A stretch of 25,046 nt of DNA, taken from the NCBI GenBank assembly GCA_035403465.1, contig DAONFG010000044.1, positions 1 through 25,046 on the forward strand, given 5' to 3'. Both the position numbers and the translations under genes were made by a program. Below, piece after piece: positions 16,875 through 23,727 of this stretch (its first letter is position 1; each line of letters opens with the position of its first letter). The stretch is from JAAYBQ01 sp035403465 (GTDB taxonomy: Bacteria; Spirochaetota; UBA4802; UBA5550). The notes beneath the pieces are model-generated. The model ran no database searches. It was given only the letters and a program-made list of their open reading frames with translations, and was not told the origin of the DNA.

Positions 16875-18560
16875 TTATTTTCCCGGAAAGCCGGCCCCCC
16901 TGTTTTCGAATTCGAACTCGACCCGCCTGTTCAGGGCATCGTCATATTTACCTCCGTGTATCTGCGGGTCGGTTTCGCCAAGGGATACAATTTTTATTCT
17001 TGATTCATCAATACCCATGGATTTCATATACTGGACAACCTTTTCAGCCCTTAACCGGCTGATTTTGTAGTTGGCCTTTTTTGATCCCCTGCGGTCTGCG
17101 TGTCCCCTGATTATAACATCTGTGCCGGGATTTTTTCTCAGGTATTCAATAATTCCATGGAGTACAGGGATATATTCAGTCCTGATTTCTGCGGAATTGA
17201 ATCTAAAATATACCGGCTTCAGCTCCGGAAGGCCTGAACCGTCTGTGCTGTAGATCTGGACCTGCTCCCGGACTTCTCCATACTTCTCTGATGTATCTTT
17301 ATTTTTTCCGGTTGCTGAATTTTTATATGTACTGCCGCCTGCCAGTTTCTCAGCAGAAAGTTCAATATCCTGGACCTGCCCCGGCATGAGTTTTACCCGG
17401 ACTGTTTTCCCTTTATGTGTCTTCCCCGAGGGTTTGACCATAAGCCAGCGTTCCCCGGCGTATGTATTTATGACAAGCTGTCCCCGGCTGTCGCAGGTCA
17501 GGACCTCCCAGCGGCCAGCCTGGTTGCCTTCACCTGATACAGACTGCCTGTAGACCGAAACCTCCGCGCCAGCGATGAGCTGACCGCCTGTCTTATCCTT
17601 TACCGTCAGCCTGATTCCCGACGGGGCATTACTGCTGCCGGAAGTTTTATCTTCTGCACTTTTAACCGCGCTTGAAACGTAGAGGTCATAACCGCCGAAT
17701 CCGCCTGTCCTGTTTGAGCAGAACATCGTAATGGCCGCTGTCTCTGCGAGGTATAGGTCGTCAAAGCGTGAATTGACGCTGCTTCCCGCATTTACCGGAT
17801 CAGAGAATCCTTTTTCACTCATTGTCGTGGAGTAGATATCCCAGCCGCCGTATCCCCCGCTGCGCCTTGAAGCGAAATGGTATACGCCGGCCCTGCTGTA
17901 TGATGGAATAAATGCAAGTTCATAGTTGCCTGAATTGACAGATTCAGGCAGGGCCTTGACATCATTGAATTTCCCGCCGTCCCATGATGCCATGTATATA
18001 ACAGACTTTGATATATTCCTGTATGGAAACCTTGTGAAAAATATAGTCCTGCCGTCAGAACTGAGTGAAGGCGAGCGTTCGTTCATGTTGGAGTTAACAT
18101 CGCCTGCTACCTGCTCAGGTAACGTCCACTGGCCGTTTACCCTTCTCGATATGTATATGTCGTATGTTATACGTTTGTTATTGTCTGCAGTGGCTGATGG
18201 GCTGTAGCCGCCCGGCCTGTCTGATGAAAAAAGAAGTATCTGCCCGTCTGCTGAAATAAAGGGGGTTTCATCGTTTGATTCGGAGCTTACTTCGAGAACA
18301 GGGTAGGGTTCACTCCAGACTCCGGCGTCATTTGTACATGTATAAATTTTATGGGTGCTCTCCTGCTCGTTCCGCGAACTGAAAACTATTGTTTTACCGT
18401 CAGCAGTGCATGATGGGGAATAATCATCTCCCGAAGTATTTATCAGCATCCCGGTATTGTTGAATACTACTGACTGGCCGTATGCCAGGTATGCAGCGGT
18501 CAGAATAAACAGAAGAGCTGTTCCCGCTGCCGCTTTTTTTATCCATCTGGACTTTTGCAT
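16875..18560 (-). CDS. OmpA-family protein with PD40 beta-propeller repeats
   Basis: This 561-residue protein begins with a signal peptide (about 1-28, ending AYG before QSVVFN). PD40/WD40-like blades follow: SPSCTADGKTIVFSS, TPFISADGQILLFSSDR, SPSLSSDGRTIFFTR and two weaker ones near 225 and 270. A segment at about 315-400 (IRLTVKDKTGGQLIAGAEVS) looks like a carboxypeptidase-regulatory-like beta-sandwich. The last 115 residues are an OmpA C-terminal domain with YFRFNSAEI, RGHADRRGS and NRRVEFEF. The peptidoglycan-binding pair Asp489 and Arg504 has the 15-residue spacing known for OmpA domains. It should sit in the periplasm anchored to peptidoglycan, perhaps linked to the outer membrane. AGGGG lies upstream of the ATG. 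TolB/Pal-like architectures of this kind are common in Bacteroidetes and spirochaetes; the specific role is unknown. Confidence 0.92.
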   Translation of the reverse strand: MQKSRWIKKAAAGTALLFILTAAYLAYGQSVVFNNTGMLINTSGDDYSPSCTADGKTIVFSSRNEQESTHKIYTCTNDAGVWSEPYPVLEVSSESNDETPFISADGQILLFSSDRPGGYSPSATADNNKRITYDIYISRRVNGQWTLPEQVAGDVNSNMNERSPSLSSDGRTIFFTRFPYRNISKSVIYMASWDGGKFNDVKALPESVNSGNYELAFIPSYSRAGVYHFASRRSGGYGGWDIYSTTMSEKGFSDPVNAGSSVNSRFDDLYLAETAAITMFCSNRTGGFGGYDLYVSSAVKSAEDKTSGSSNAPSGIRLTVKDKTGGQLIAGAEVSVYRQSVSGEGNQAGRWEVLTCDSRGQLVINTYAGERWLMVKPSGKTHKGKTVRVKLMPGQVQDIELSAEKLAGGSTYKNSATGKNKDTSEKYGEVREQVQIYSTDGSGLPELKPVYFRFNSAEIRTEYIPVLHGIIEYLRKNPGTDVIIRGHADRRGSKKANYKISRLRAEKVVQYMKSMGIDESRIKIVSLGETDPQIHGGKYDDALNRRVEFEFENRGAGFPGK

Positions 18561-18626
18561 GTTGATATTCCCCTTATTGATTCAATGTAAGCCAGCTGCC
18601 GGTCTTTTAAAACAGGCATTAAGGTA

Positions 18627-18640
18627 TTATATTAATATAA
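18627..18640. promoter_or_regulatory. AT palindrome containing a possible -10 element
   Basis: TTATATTAATATAA is a perfect 14-base palindrome. Read on the reverse strand, the overlapping sequence includes TATAAT about 65 bases before the OmpA-like start. No good -35 is spaced correctly. It may be a -10 region or an operator. Confidence 0.25.
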
Positions 18641-18805
18641 CATATGACAGTACCCTTTTATTTATCGGGATATATTCGATTTAATTTCACTGTTAATTCT
18701 GTAACTTTTTAGAATGAAGATGGACTCGTGCCTATCTTTGAATCACGTGGGACTGGTTCCCTGTTTTTATACTTTGGCATTTTTCGATTGAATATTATAT
18801 ATTAC

Positions 18806-18914
18806 GTCACTGCGAGGCATGTAATACCCTGGCAGTCTGTTTTTGAGAACGACCATTTCATTATATTAAACGCATTTCTGCCTGAACAGATTGCTTCACT
18901 TTGTTCGCAATGAC
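18806..18914. repeat. Degenerate GTCATTGCGAGG-type palindromic repeat (REP/MITE-like)
   Basis: The left end reads GTCACTGCGAGGC and the right end GTTCGCAATGAC, an imperfect terminal inverted repeat. A second inner pair is GGCAGTCTG (18831-18839) with CAGATTGCT, giving a roughly 109-base element that could fold on itself. This end motif is, from general knowledge, one of the commonest dispersed intergenic repeats in environmental bacterial genomes. No transposase is encoded. The mismatches suggest an old, decaying copy. Confidence 0.6.
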
Positions 18915-18944
18915 CGGTACAAATCATTCCCTGGACCGTTATAA

Positions 18945-18988
18945 AAAAAGGTTTCATGAATTATTACTGATATAATTTGAACCTTTTT
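18945..18988 (+). terminator. Inverted repeat with T-run, possible terminator
   Basis: AAAAAGGTT (18945-18953) and AACCTTTTT (18980-18988) are exact inverted copies around a 26-base AT-rich spacer. The right arm ends in five Ts, so plus-strand transcripts entering from the repeat element could stop here. The long loop makes it weak. The loop contains TATAAT (18971-18976), but no -35 fits. Confidence 0.3.
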
Positions 18989-19015
18989 GACGATAATTAA
19001 ACAGACTTGTCGGAA

Positions 19016-19034
19016 AACCGGTTCTGTGCCGGTT
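19016..19034. repeat. Inverted repeat AACCGG-N7-CCGGTT
   Basis: Perfect six-base arms (19016-19021 and 19029-19034) lie about 60 bases before the beta-barrel gene start. The position suits an operator or leader hairpin. The same arm sequence forms the outer stem at 16721-16764. Confidence 0.35.
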
Positions 19035-19092
19035 AATGCTGCGGTTGTTCAGATTACTACCGGCAGGTCCAATGTTCATCCGGAGGACTGAT

Positions 19093-19908
19093 ATGAGATT
19101 CAGGAAAAATATTATTTTTTTCTCAATAATAGTGATAACTGCAATAGGCGGGTCACTCCTGGCTCGCGAGAGCTATGAGGACTATATTGACCAGAGAAAT
19201 AAAAAGGGTTATAATGAGGATTACAATATCAGCCGGGACAAACCGCTGTCAGAGATTAAGCCTGAAGACAGGGAGGATGTTCTCGATGAGATCAGGGGCG
19301 CGGTCCGCGAAGAGATAGATTCGAGCCTTAAGGATGACAAGGACAATGATAAAAAGCGCGTTATAGAAAACGACTTCGTTGAGCAGGTGCGGGGGATCGT
19401 CCGCGAGGAGATTGAGGACGCGATAAAGATAAAGAAGAGCAAGTACCTGAAGCCCGGCACAATCGAGATTGGCGGATATATATCCTACCAGGCCAGGGGC
19501 GTTGATTCGGATGTGAACGATAATAACAACATACTCAAGGTCTTCCCTCAGTTTGCATATTTTATTAATGAGCATATCGCATTTGCAGTAAAGGGCGAGG
19601 CTGAATTCAATATAACCACTGATACGCAGGCATATTCTGCAGGTATAGGGCCGCAGTATGTATTTGGCGTGACAAAGAAAGAGGATATATGTTTCTACAC
19701 CGAGATCATGGCGGGAATAAGCAGGAATTCTTCGATTAATGATAATATTGGTTACAGGTATTCCAATGGTTTCGGATTCAAATTTGTTATGAGCAACGGG
19801 GTTATTATAAATGCGGGTGTACAGCTGATCTTCGATAATCTTGGTGAGAATGTGGAAGGGTTCCAGAATATAATCGTACCCACAGTGGGCATTACGGCCT
19901 GGTTTTAG
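19093..19908 (+). CDS. Outer-membrane beta-barrel protein with charged N-terminal helix region
   Basis: The start is ATG 19093, six bases after GGAGG (19082-19086); an upstream in-frame ATG at 19036 lacks a ribosome-binding sequence and hides the signal peptide. The 271-residue protein begins with a signal peptide (RFRKNIIFFSIIVITAIGGS, cleavage near LLA before RES). Residues about 25-115 are strongly charged and helical, with an imperfect internal repeat: EIRGAVREEIDSSLK and QVRGIVREEIEDAIK. From about 118 the sequence alternates as amphipathic strands (TIEIGGYISYQARG and onward), consistent with about eight strands, and ends in ITAWF, the C-terminal Phe recognised by the BAM machinery. It is probably a small outer-membrane barrel with a periplasmic coiled stalk. 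It begins a three-gene unit; the next start is nine bases after its stop. The cargo or partner is unknown. Confidence 0.85.
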   Translation: MRFRKNIIFFSIIVITAIGGSLLARESYEDYIDQRNKKGYNEDYNISRDKPLSEIKPEDREDVLDEIRGAVREEIDSSLKDDKDNDKKRVIENDFVEQVRGIVREEIEDAIKIKKSKYLKPGTIEIGGYISYQARGVDSDVNDNNNILKVFPQFAYFINEHIAFAVKGEAEFNITTDTQAYSAGIGPQYVFGVTKKEDICFYTEIMAGISRNSSINDNIGYRYSNGFGFKFVMSNGVIINAGVQLIFDNLGENVEGFQNIIVPTVGITAWF

Positions 19909-19917
19909 GTAGAGAGT

Positions 19918-20781
19918 TTGTCCCGCACCGGCTTTACCGGGGAACAGAGGGGGAGGGCCTCTGAACTGATCCGGTTTATTTTTTCCCTCCCTGAGTTCTG
20001 CAGTGAACCCCCGTTATTTTCAGAGCATTCTATTGAAAAATTCATCAGCGGCCTGGGTGCTGGATACGCAGACCTCTTCCGCTATAACGGATGGTTCGAG
20101 GATATGGAGCCTGCCTCAATAGACAGGCTGCTGCTTGGTATGCTGCACAGTGTAACAAACGAAAAAGTCCTCCCGGTGATCAGGGGATTCATTGAAGAAG
20201 CTGATTTTACATTATTCGATGAATTTTCAGGCGGATCTGTCCCTGATGAATTCAGGAGAGAGAAACTATACGGATTTGCTGAAACTCTCCTTAAGCTGAG
20301 GACGACCCGGCTCAGGCTGAACAGCGCGTACACTGTGATCCGTTACGGTATAGCAGAAAGATACCTCGGCGAAATTATGCGTAAGTTTCCCCTGGTATAT
20401 GAATCAGTGGCATCAGTGAATTCCCGGAAACTGTCTCCTGATGAATCGTCCCTGTTTTTTAAAACTGCGCTTATACTTGTAAACTGCAGGTATCTGCCTG
20501 ATGGTCAGGGTTATCCTGCATCCTTCCCTGATATTGCAACTGAGTGTCCGCGAAGCATAAATCCTGATGATTACCCGGAACAGAATCCCCCTCTTGCAGG
20601 GGATTTTATCGACATCCTTGACATGCGCTTCAGGAATGCCGGATACTATGAGCTCCCTGTTAAGGGATGCATGAGCGCCGATGCCAGCTGGTTTGATACT
20701 GTGCGCAAGCCCGGGATAGCCGGGGTGAACCGTCAGCTGGCCGGAATATTTTATGAAATAGCCCTGGAGAGGAACTGGTAA
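19918..20781 (+). CDS. Unknown 287-residue soluble protein
   Basis: This is an open frame from TTG 19918, nine bases after the barrel gene stop, with only a weak GGTAGAGAG ribosome-binding-like stretch. No ATG or GTG occurs in the early part of the frame, so TTG is the most reasonable start. There is no signal peptide or membrane segment, so it is predicted cytoplasmic. It is mostly helical: ELIRFIFSLPEF, SIEKFISGLGAGYADLFRYN, IDRLLLGMLHSVTNEKVLPV, ETLLKLRTTRLRLNSAYTVI. A Pro-rich segment follows near 205-230 (DDYPEQNPPLAG). I recognise no family. Its stop overlaps the start of the membrane-protein gene (TAATG), so the two are translationally coupled and probably act together. Confidence 0.82.
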   Translation: MSRTGFTGEQRGRASELIRFIFSLPEFCSEPPLFSEHSIEKFISGLGAGYADLFRYNGWFEDMEPASIDRLLLGMLHSVTNEKVLPVIRGFIEEADFTLFDEFSGGSVPDEFRREKLYGFAETLLKLRTTRLRLNSAYTVIRYGIAERYLGEIMRKFPLVYESVASVNSRKLSPDESSLFFKTALILVNCRYLPDGQGYPASFPDIATECPRSINPDDYPEQNPPLAGDFIDILDMRFRNAGYYELPVKGCMSADASWFDTVRKPGIAGVNRQLAGIFYEIALERNW

Positions 20782-21644
20782 TGCGGACACAGGATACAGG
20801 CGGTCAGGCTGCTGTCACTGCCGCGGTGATGCTTTCGGCAATCGCAGCATTATGCGAGTATCTCTTTGCTGTGATTATTATGCCTGTGCAGGCTGTCATG
20901 GGATTGGCGCTGCTTTCGTTTGTTTTTGATGTGGTTTTTACTGCTGTTTTTATTTCTGACGCGGCTGAAGCTGCCAGGAGGCATAAAATCCGTTCGTTCA
21001 TGCTTCACGGACGCGGGATTGTAGATTTCTGCGGATCTGTGCCGGTGCTGTTATTCTTTTCAGTTCCATCTGTAATAATAATCGCGTCCGGAACAGAATC
21101 GGCGGGGGTCAATTTTATGAAGACAATGACTTTTTTCTGGAGTTCGCTGTGCATTACAGGGTTACTGCGTGTTTCAAGGATGACCAGGCTTGCATCCCTC
21201 CCGCTGTTTTCCGGTTCGGGGATGACAGAACGGCACATAACCTTAATATGCACTGTTATCTGCGGCGCTGCGGTAACCACTGGCCCTGTGTGCGGTTTTA
21301 TCATGCGGAGGGCAGGTGCACAATATGCTCATGCTGCAGCAGGGGCTATCGCAGCCTTCATGCTGTTCATAATTCTTTCTGCTGTAATTGCGATTTATTC
21401 AAGGCATTTCGGAAATACGGTCAGTTCTGTCCTGGATACCCTTGACAAAGGTTTCAGACGCCGGGAGTTTTACCTGAAAGTAAAGTTACGCGAAGAGTTC
21501 AGGGATGACGGTATATACAGGATAGCAGCATTCTACAACGAAACATATCTTCCGGCAAAGACTAAGCAGAACATAAACAGTCCCGAACCCGCAGCATACA
21601 GGGTACCTGAAGAGGAAGTGAAGAATTTTATCAGGAACAGGTAG
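20781..21644 (+). CDS. Voltage-sensor-like membrane protein with HAMP-like tail, no visible pore filter
   Basis: This 287-residue integral membrane protein starts at ATG 20781, sharing one base with the previous stop (TAATG). Six hydrophobic segments are visible: about 14-32, 38-60, 80-103, 115-140, 152-175 and 183-206. The first four resemble an ion-channel voltage-sensor domain. An acidic residue lies in S2 (Asp50), S3 has GIVDFCGSVPVLLF (Asp82 with the D-x5-P pattern), and S4 has LLRVSRMTRL with Arg130, Arg133 and Arg136 at every third position. Segments five and six follow, but no TVGYG-like filter lies between them. A charged tail (about 207-262) is faintly HAMP-like (DDGIYRIAAFYNE). The C-terminus carries no effector domain. 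It may be a voltage sensor that signals to another protein rather than a channel; that is inference. Confidence 0.75.
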   Translation: MRTQDTGGQAAVTAAVMLSAIAALCEYLFAVIIMPVQAVMGLALLSFVFDVVFTAVFISDAAEAARRHKIRSFMLHGRGIVDFCGSVPVLLFFSVPSVIIIASGTESAGVNFMKTMTFFWSSLCITGLLRVSRMTRLASLPLFSGSGMTERHITLICTVICGAAVTTGPVCGFIMRRAGAQYAHAAAGAIAAFMLFIILSAVIAIYSRHFGNTVSSVLDTLDKGFRRREFYLKVKLREEFRDDGIYRIAAFYNETYLPAKTKQNINSPEPAAYRVPEEEVKNFIRNR

Positions 21645-21655
21645 GGGCTTCCGGA

Positions 21656-22600
21656 TCAGCTTCTGTCCTCAATTATCTTGAGAGAAGTCCTTTCCCTGTT
21701 TGTTATTTTAGCCGAGTCGTTGAATATGATAATCACGTCTGTCCGGGTATTCTTCTTGATGATAAAATAGTATTCCCAGGAAAGCTTCCTGACCAGGTCA
21801 ATACCCCGGCCTGTTTCAGAAATATGCTCCATGATGTCTTCGCCGGTAAGGACCGATCGTTCAATCAGTATCTCCTGTTCGATAACACTGTTGATACTTT
21901 CCAGTATGCGTTCACTCGTTAGGCACCCGTTATAGTCCGTAATTGAAACGGCGTAGGAACTGTCATTCCTGCAGAAAAAGAGATCAACCGACTTGCCATT
22001 TTCGAGTGTCACCGGCTTCCTGTGAAGTTTCTCTTCCGTAAGTCCGTGAGAGTGGTATACAGCGTTTATTATCATCTCGTTCAGGATTAGACTGATTGCC
22101 ATCCTGCTTTGAATTATGAAGCCCCATTGCGTTATCTGGTCAATCATCATCTCGATTGCGTCTGTTATCTGGACGGACCTTGTAATTTTTATGCGTTTGA
22201 GGTCGCGCATATCCTCCAGGTAGTATTGCAGCCCGAATATGTTCTCTTTTGTAATAAGTTTGGCACTGAGGCTCAGCAGTTCCTTTTCGGGTACAGGTTT
22301 TTGCAGTACATTACCGATTCCCCTTGTAAAGATCATGTTGAAAAAGGAATCAATCTTTTTATCAGTGATCATTATTGCAGGGATAAAGGGGTAGTTTTCC
22401 CTGATATATTCATACAGGTCAAAGGCGTTGTCACCGGGAAGCTCAACCTCTGATACAACCAGGTCGTATTCATATGCCTTCATTTTTGATATAGCGTCAA
22501 AAGCCGAGTCGCATGTATCGACCTTGTATCCACTATCTATATAAAGCCCGGCAAGCTCATCCCTGCAGGGCGATGGATCTGCTATAAGTATTCTGTACAT
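21656..22600 (-). CDS. Receiver-GHKL ATPase fusion with Glu at the phosphoacceptor position
   Basis: This is a 314-residue soluble protein. Residues 1-118 are a response-regulator receiver: Asp8 in the acidic pocket, Lys101 in LQKPV, and the beta-3 motif DLVVSEVELPG, where the phosphoacceptor Asp is Glu51. A helix (about 119-150) links to a GHKL ATP-binding domain with N-box LNEMIINAVYHSHG (Glu175 and Asn179, E-x3-N), a G1-like DYNGCL and a G2-like ETGRGIDLV. There is no H-box. The ATP-binding domain resembles anti-sigma kinases of the RsbW/SpoIIAB type, which phosphorylate anti-sigma antagonists or hold sigma factors. No such partner is adjacent. The receiver may be locked in an active-like state. 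ATG 22600 has AAGG six bases upstream. Its stop lies 11 bases from the convergent voltage-sensor-like gene. Confidence 0.88.
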   Translation of the reverse strand: MYRILIADPSPCRDELAGLYIDSGYKVDTCDSAFDAISKMKAYEYDLVVSEVELPGDNAFDLYEYIRENYPFIPAIMITDKKIDSFFNMIFTRGIGNVLQKPVPEKELLSLSAKLITKENIFGLQYYLEDMRDLKRIKITRSVQITDAIEMMIDQITQWGFIIQSRMAISLILNEMIINAVYHSHGLTEEKLHRKPVTLENGKSVDLFFCRNDSSYAVSITDYNGCLTSERILESINSVIEQEILIERSVLTGEDIMEHISETGRGIDLVRKLSWEYYFIIKKNTRTDVIIIFNDSAKITNRERTSLKIIEDRS

Positions 22601-22668
22601 ACCTGACCTTTTGATAATAAAGTTTTTTGACTTATCTAATATGTAAAACCGATGAAGATGATACTAAT

Positions 22669-22700
22669 AAAGTTCCCATGCCTGTAGGCAACTTTTTTTT
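22669..22700 (+). terminator. Orphan intrinsic-terminator-like hairpin
   Basis: AAAGTT (22669-22674) pairs with AACTTT, and GCC-TGTA-GGC pairs inside with an asymmetric bulge. The arm runs directly into eight Ts (22693-22700). It looks like a plus-strand terminator, yet no plus-strand gene ends nearby. The preceding 70 bases lie upstream of the divergent receiver gene. It could end an antisense or small RNA, or act as an attenuator for the 22865 gene. The rest of 22601-22864 shows no gene and no clear promoter. Confidence 0.4.
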
Positions 22701-22854
22701 AATAATGTATTCACATGCCTGTTTTTTTATGGAAAAATAAGGCAGTATCTGTATTAAGGTTGATTAATTGAATATAATTACCGATAATTTAAATACCTGA
22801 CATGAACCCTTTTCGGGATGTGAATAATCAGGCAGATTTGATACGGAAATTTTC

Positions 22855-22860
22855 AGGAGG
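22855..22860 (+). promoter_or_regulatory. Shine-Dalgarno sequence that sets the 22865 start
   Basis: AGGAGG lies four bases before ATG 22865. The upstream in-frame ATG at 22802 has no ribosome-binding sequence and would place 21 polar residues in front of a clear signal peptide. Confidence 0.7.
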
Positions 22861-22864
22861 ATAT

Positions 22865-23557
22865 ATGAAGAAGTTTTTTTATGCAGCTGTTTTTTCCTTT
22901 ATTATGGTTCCTTTTTTTCTTGCAGCCCAGGATGGTAAAAGGGAATCCGTAAATCTTAACGAGCTTGGAAAGCTTTATGATAAACAGATATATGAACTGA
23001 ACCTTGACATTCAGAAACTTTTAGCAGATGGAAAGTTTATGGAAAACCGTGAATTCAGGTCGCTCCCGTACCAGTCCGAAATTAATTACGGGCCTGATTC
23101 AAAGAATCCCCAGTATGTTGAGTTGAAAAAACATGTTTATACAAGAAACGGTGAACTGGGTGCTGAAGTTGTAGGTTACGAAGAGAAAACAATGCAGATG
23201 TATACCGACGGCAAGACAATCAGCAAAATTGTTACAATAGTGCGAAAAAAGAATTTCAGGACACTTGAAGAGGAGATCGTGACCATGGTTGATCCTTCTC
23301 CTGCTACCGAGGGGACTGACGATATAGTTCTGACACACCAGTATAATAAAAAAATTCTTGTTAAAGAGAAAAAGCTCGCAGAGATAGAGAACACCATGGA
23401 TGGACCGATCAGGAACAGTATCAAGATACAGTTCATTATTCCAAATCTTGCAATACTGAACAACATGCTTATTTTCATTTCCGAGGTAAACTCGAAGGAT
23501 TCAAAGGATGCTGACATGAAAATGACCGAGTTTTTAAACAAGGCAGCCCTTTATTAA
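22865..23557 (+). CDS. Exported protein of unknown function, 230 residues
   Basis: The start is ATG 22865, four bases after AGGAGG. The signal peptide is MKKFFYAAVFSFIMVPFFLA, with likely cleavage at the AAQ site near residue 22, so the mature protein is periplasmic or exported. The mature part starts with a helical segment (VNLNELGKLYDKQIYELNLD) followed by alternating beta-like stretches (GAEVVGYEEKTMQMYTDG, SKIVTIVRKKN, DDIVLTHQYNKKILVKEKK) and a C-terminal helix. This could be a beta-sandwich or lipocalin-like lipid- or ligand-binding fold, but no signature is recognised. There is no lipobox Cys. It stands alone between a divergent gene and a strong terminator at 23579-23608, so it is probably a single-gene transcript. 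Confidence 0.85.
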   Translation: MKKFFYAAVFSFIMVPFFLAAQDGKRESVNLNELGKLYDKQIYELNLDIQKLLADGKFMENREFRSLPYQSEINYGPDSKNPQYVELKKHVYTRNGELGAEVVGYEEKTMQMYTDGKTISKIVTIVRKKNFRTLEEEIVTMVDPSPATEGTDDIVLTHQYNKKILVKEKKLAEIENTMDGPIRNSIKIQFIIPNLAILNNMLIFISEVNSKDSKDADMKMTEFLNKAALY

Positions 23558-23578
23558 TAAAGAACCAGGTAAAGAATG

Positions 23579-23608
23579 AAAAAAGCAGTCCCGCGGGACT
23601 GCTTTTTT
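23579..23608 (+). terminator. Perfect palindromic intrinsic terminator
   Basis: Six As, GCAGTCCCG, CGGGACTGC and six Ts form one uninterrupted 30-base palindrome, 22 bases after the stop of the 22865 gene. It is a textbook intrinsic terminator and, being symmetric with A and T runs, could work from both strands. Confidence 0.92.
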
Positions 23609-23643
23609 GTTATGGTATTCAGAAAATTATGGTCAAAAAAAAC

Positions 23644-23687
23644 TTGACCTATCGGGCTGTAATCCGGTTTATCAGCGGATAGGTTAA
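23644..23687 (+). promoter_or_regulatory. Long-stem inverted repeat upstream of ugd
   Basis: TTGACCTATC (23644-23653) pairs with GATAGGTTAA (23678-23687): ten pairs including one G-T, around a 24-base loop. It lies 40 bases before the ugd start. It may be a leader hairpin or operator. TTGACC could alternatively be a -35, but no good -10 follows it. Confidence 0.3.
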
Positions 23688-23689
23688 AA

Positions 23690-23717
23690 TTGAATTTAGA
23701 AGAAATATACATATAAA
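23690..23717 (+). promoter_or_regulatory. Candidate ugd promoter
   Basis: TTGAAT (23690-23695) is followed after 16 bases by TATAAA (23712-23717). Transcription would start only a few bases before ATG 23728, leaving almost no leader and cutting into the GAGGGG ribosome-binding sequence. The match is fair but the geometry is doubtful. Confidence 0.25.
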
Positions 23718-23727
23718 GAGGGGCATA

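Larger units (their letters stand above)
18561..19092. other. Long divergent intergenic region
   Basis: This 532-base gap separates the OmpA-like gene (-) from the beta-barrel gene (+). It holds a 14-base palindrome at 18627-18640, a degenerate repeat element at 18806-18914, an inverted repeat at 18945-18988 and another at 19016-19034. Short open frames across it have no ribosome-binding sequence, and one is largely the repeat element, so I call no gene. Promoters for both flanking genes should lie here, but none is convincing. Confidence 0.5.

Noticed and set aside
16867..16883. GGAAAA/TTTTCC hairpin over the stop of the OmpA-like gene
   Set aside because: It is a short, A/T-only stem with no T-run beyond it, and is likely chance in an AT-rich gap.
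18728..18913. 61-codon plus-strand open frame
   Set aside because: It starts without a ribosome-binding sequence and its second half is the palindromic repeat element, so it is unlikely to be a gene.
22802..22864. Upstream ATG for the exported 230-residue protein
   Set aside because: It would put a polar segment before a clear signal peptide, and AGGAGG marks ATG 22865 instead.
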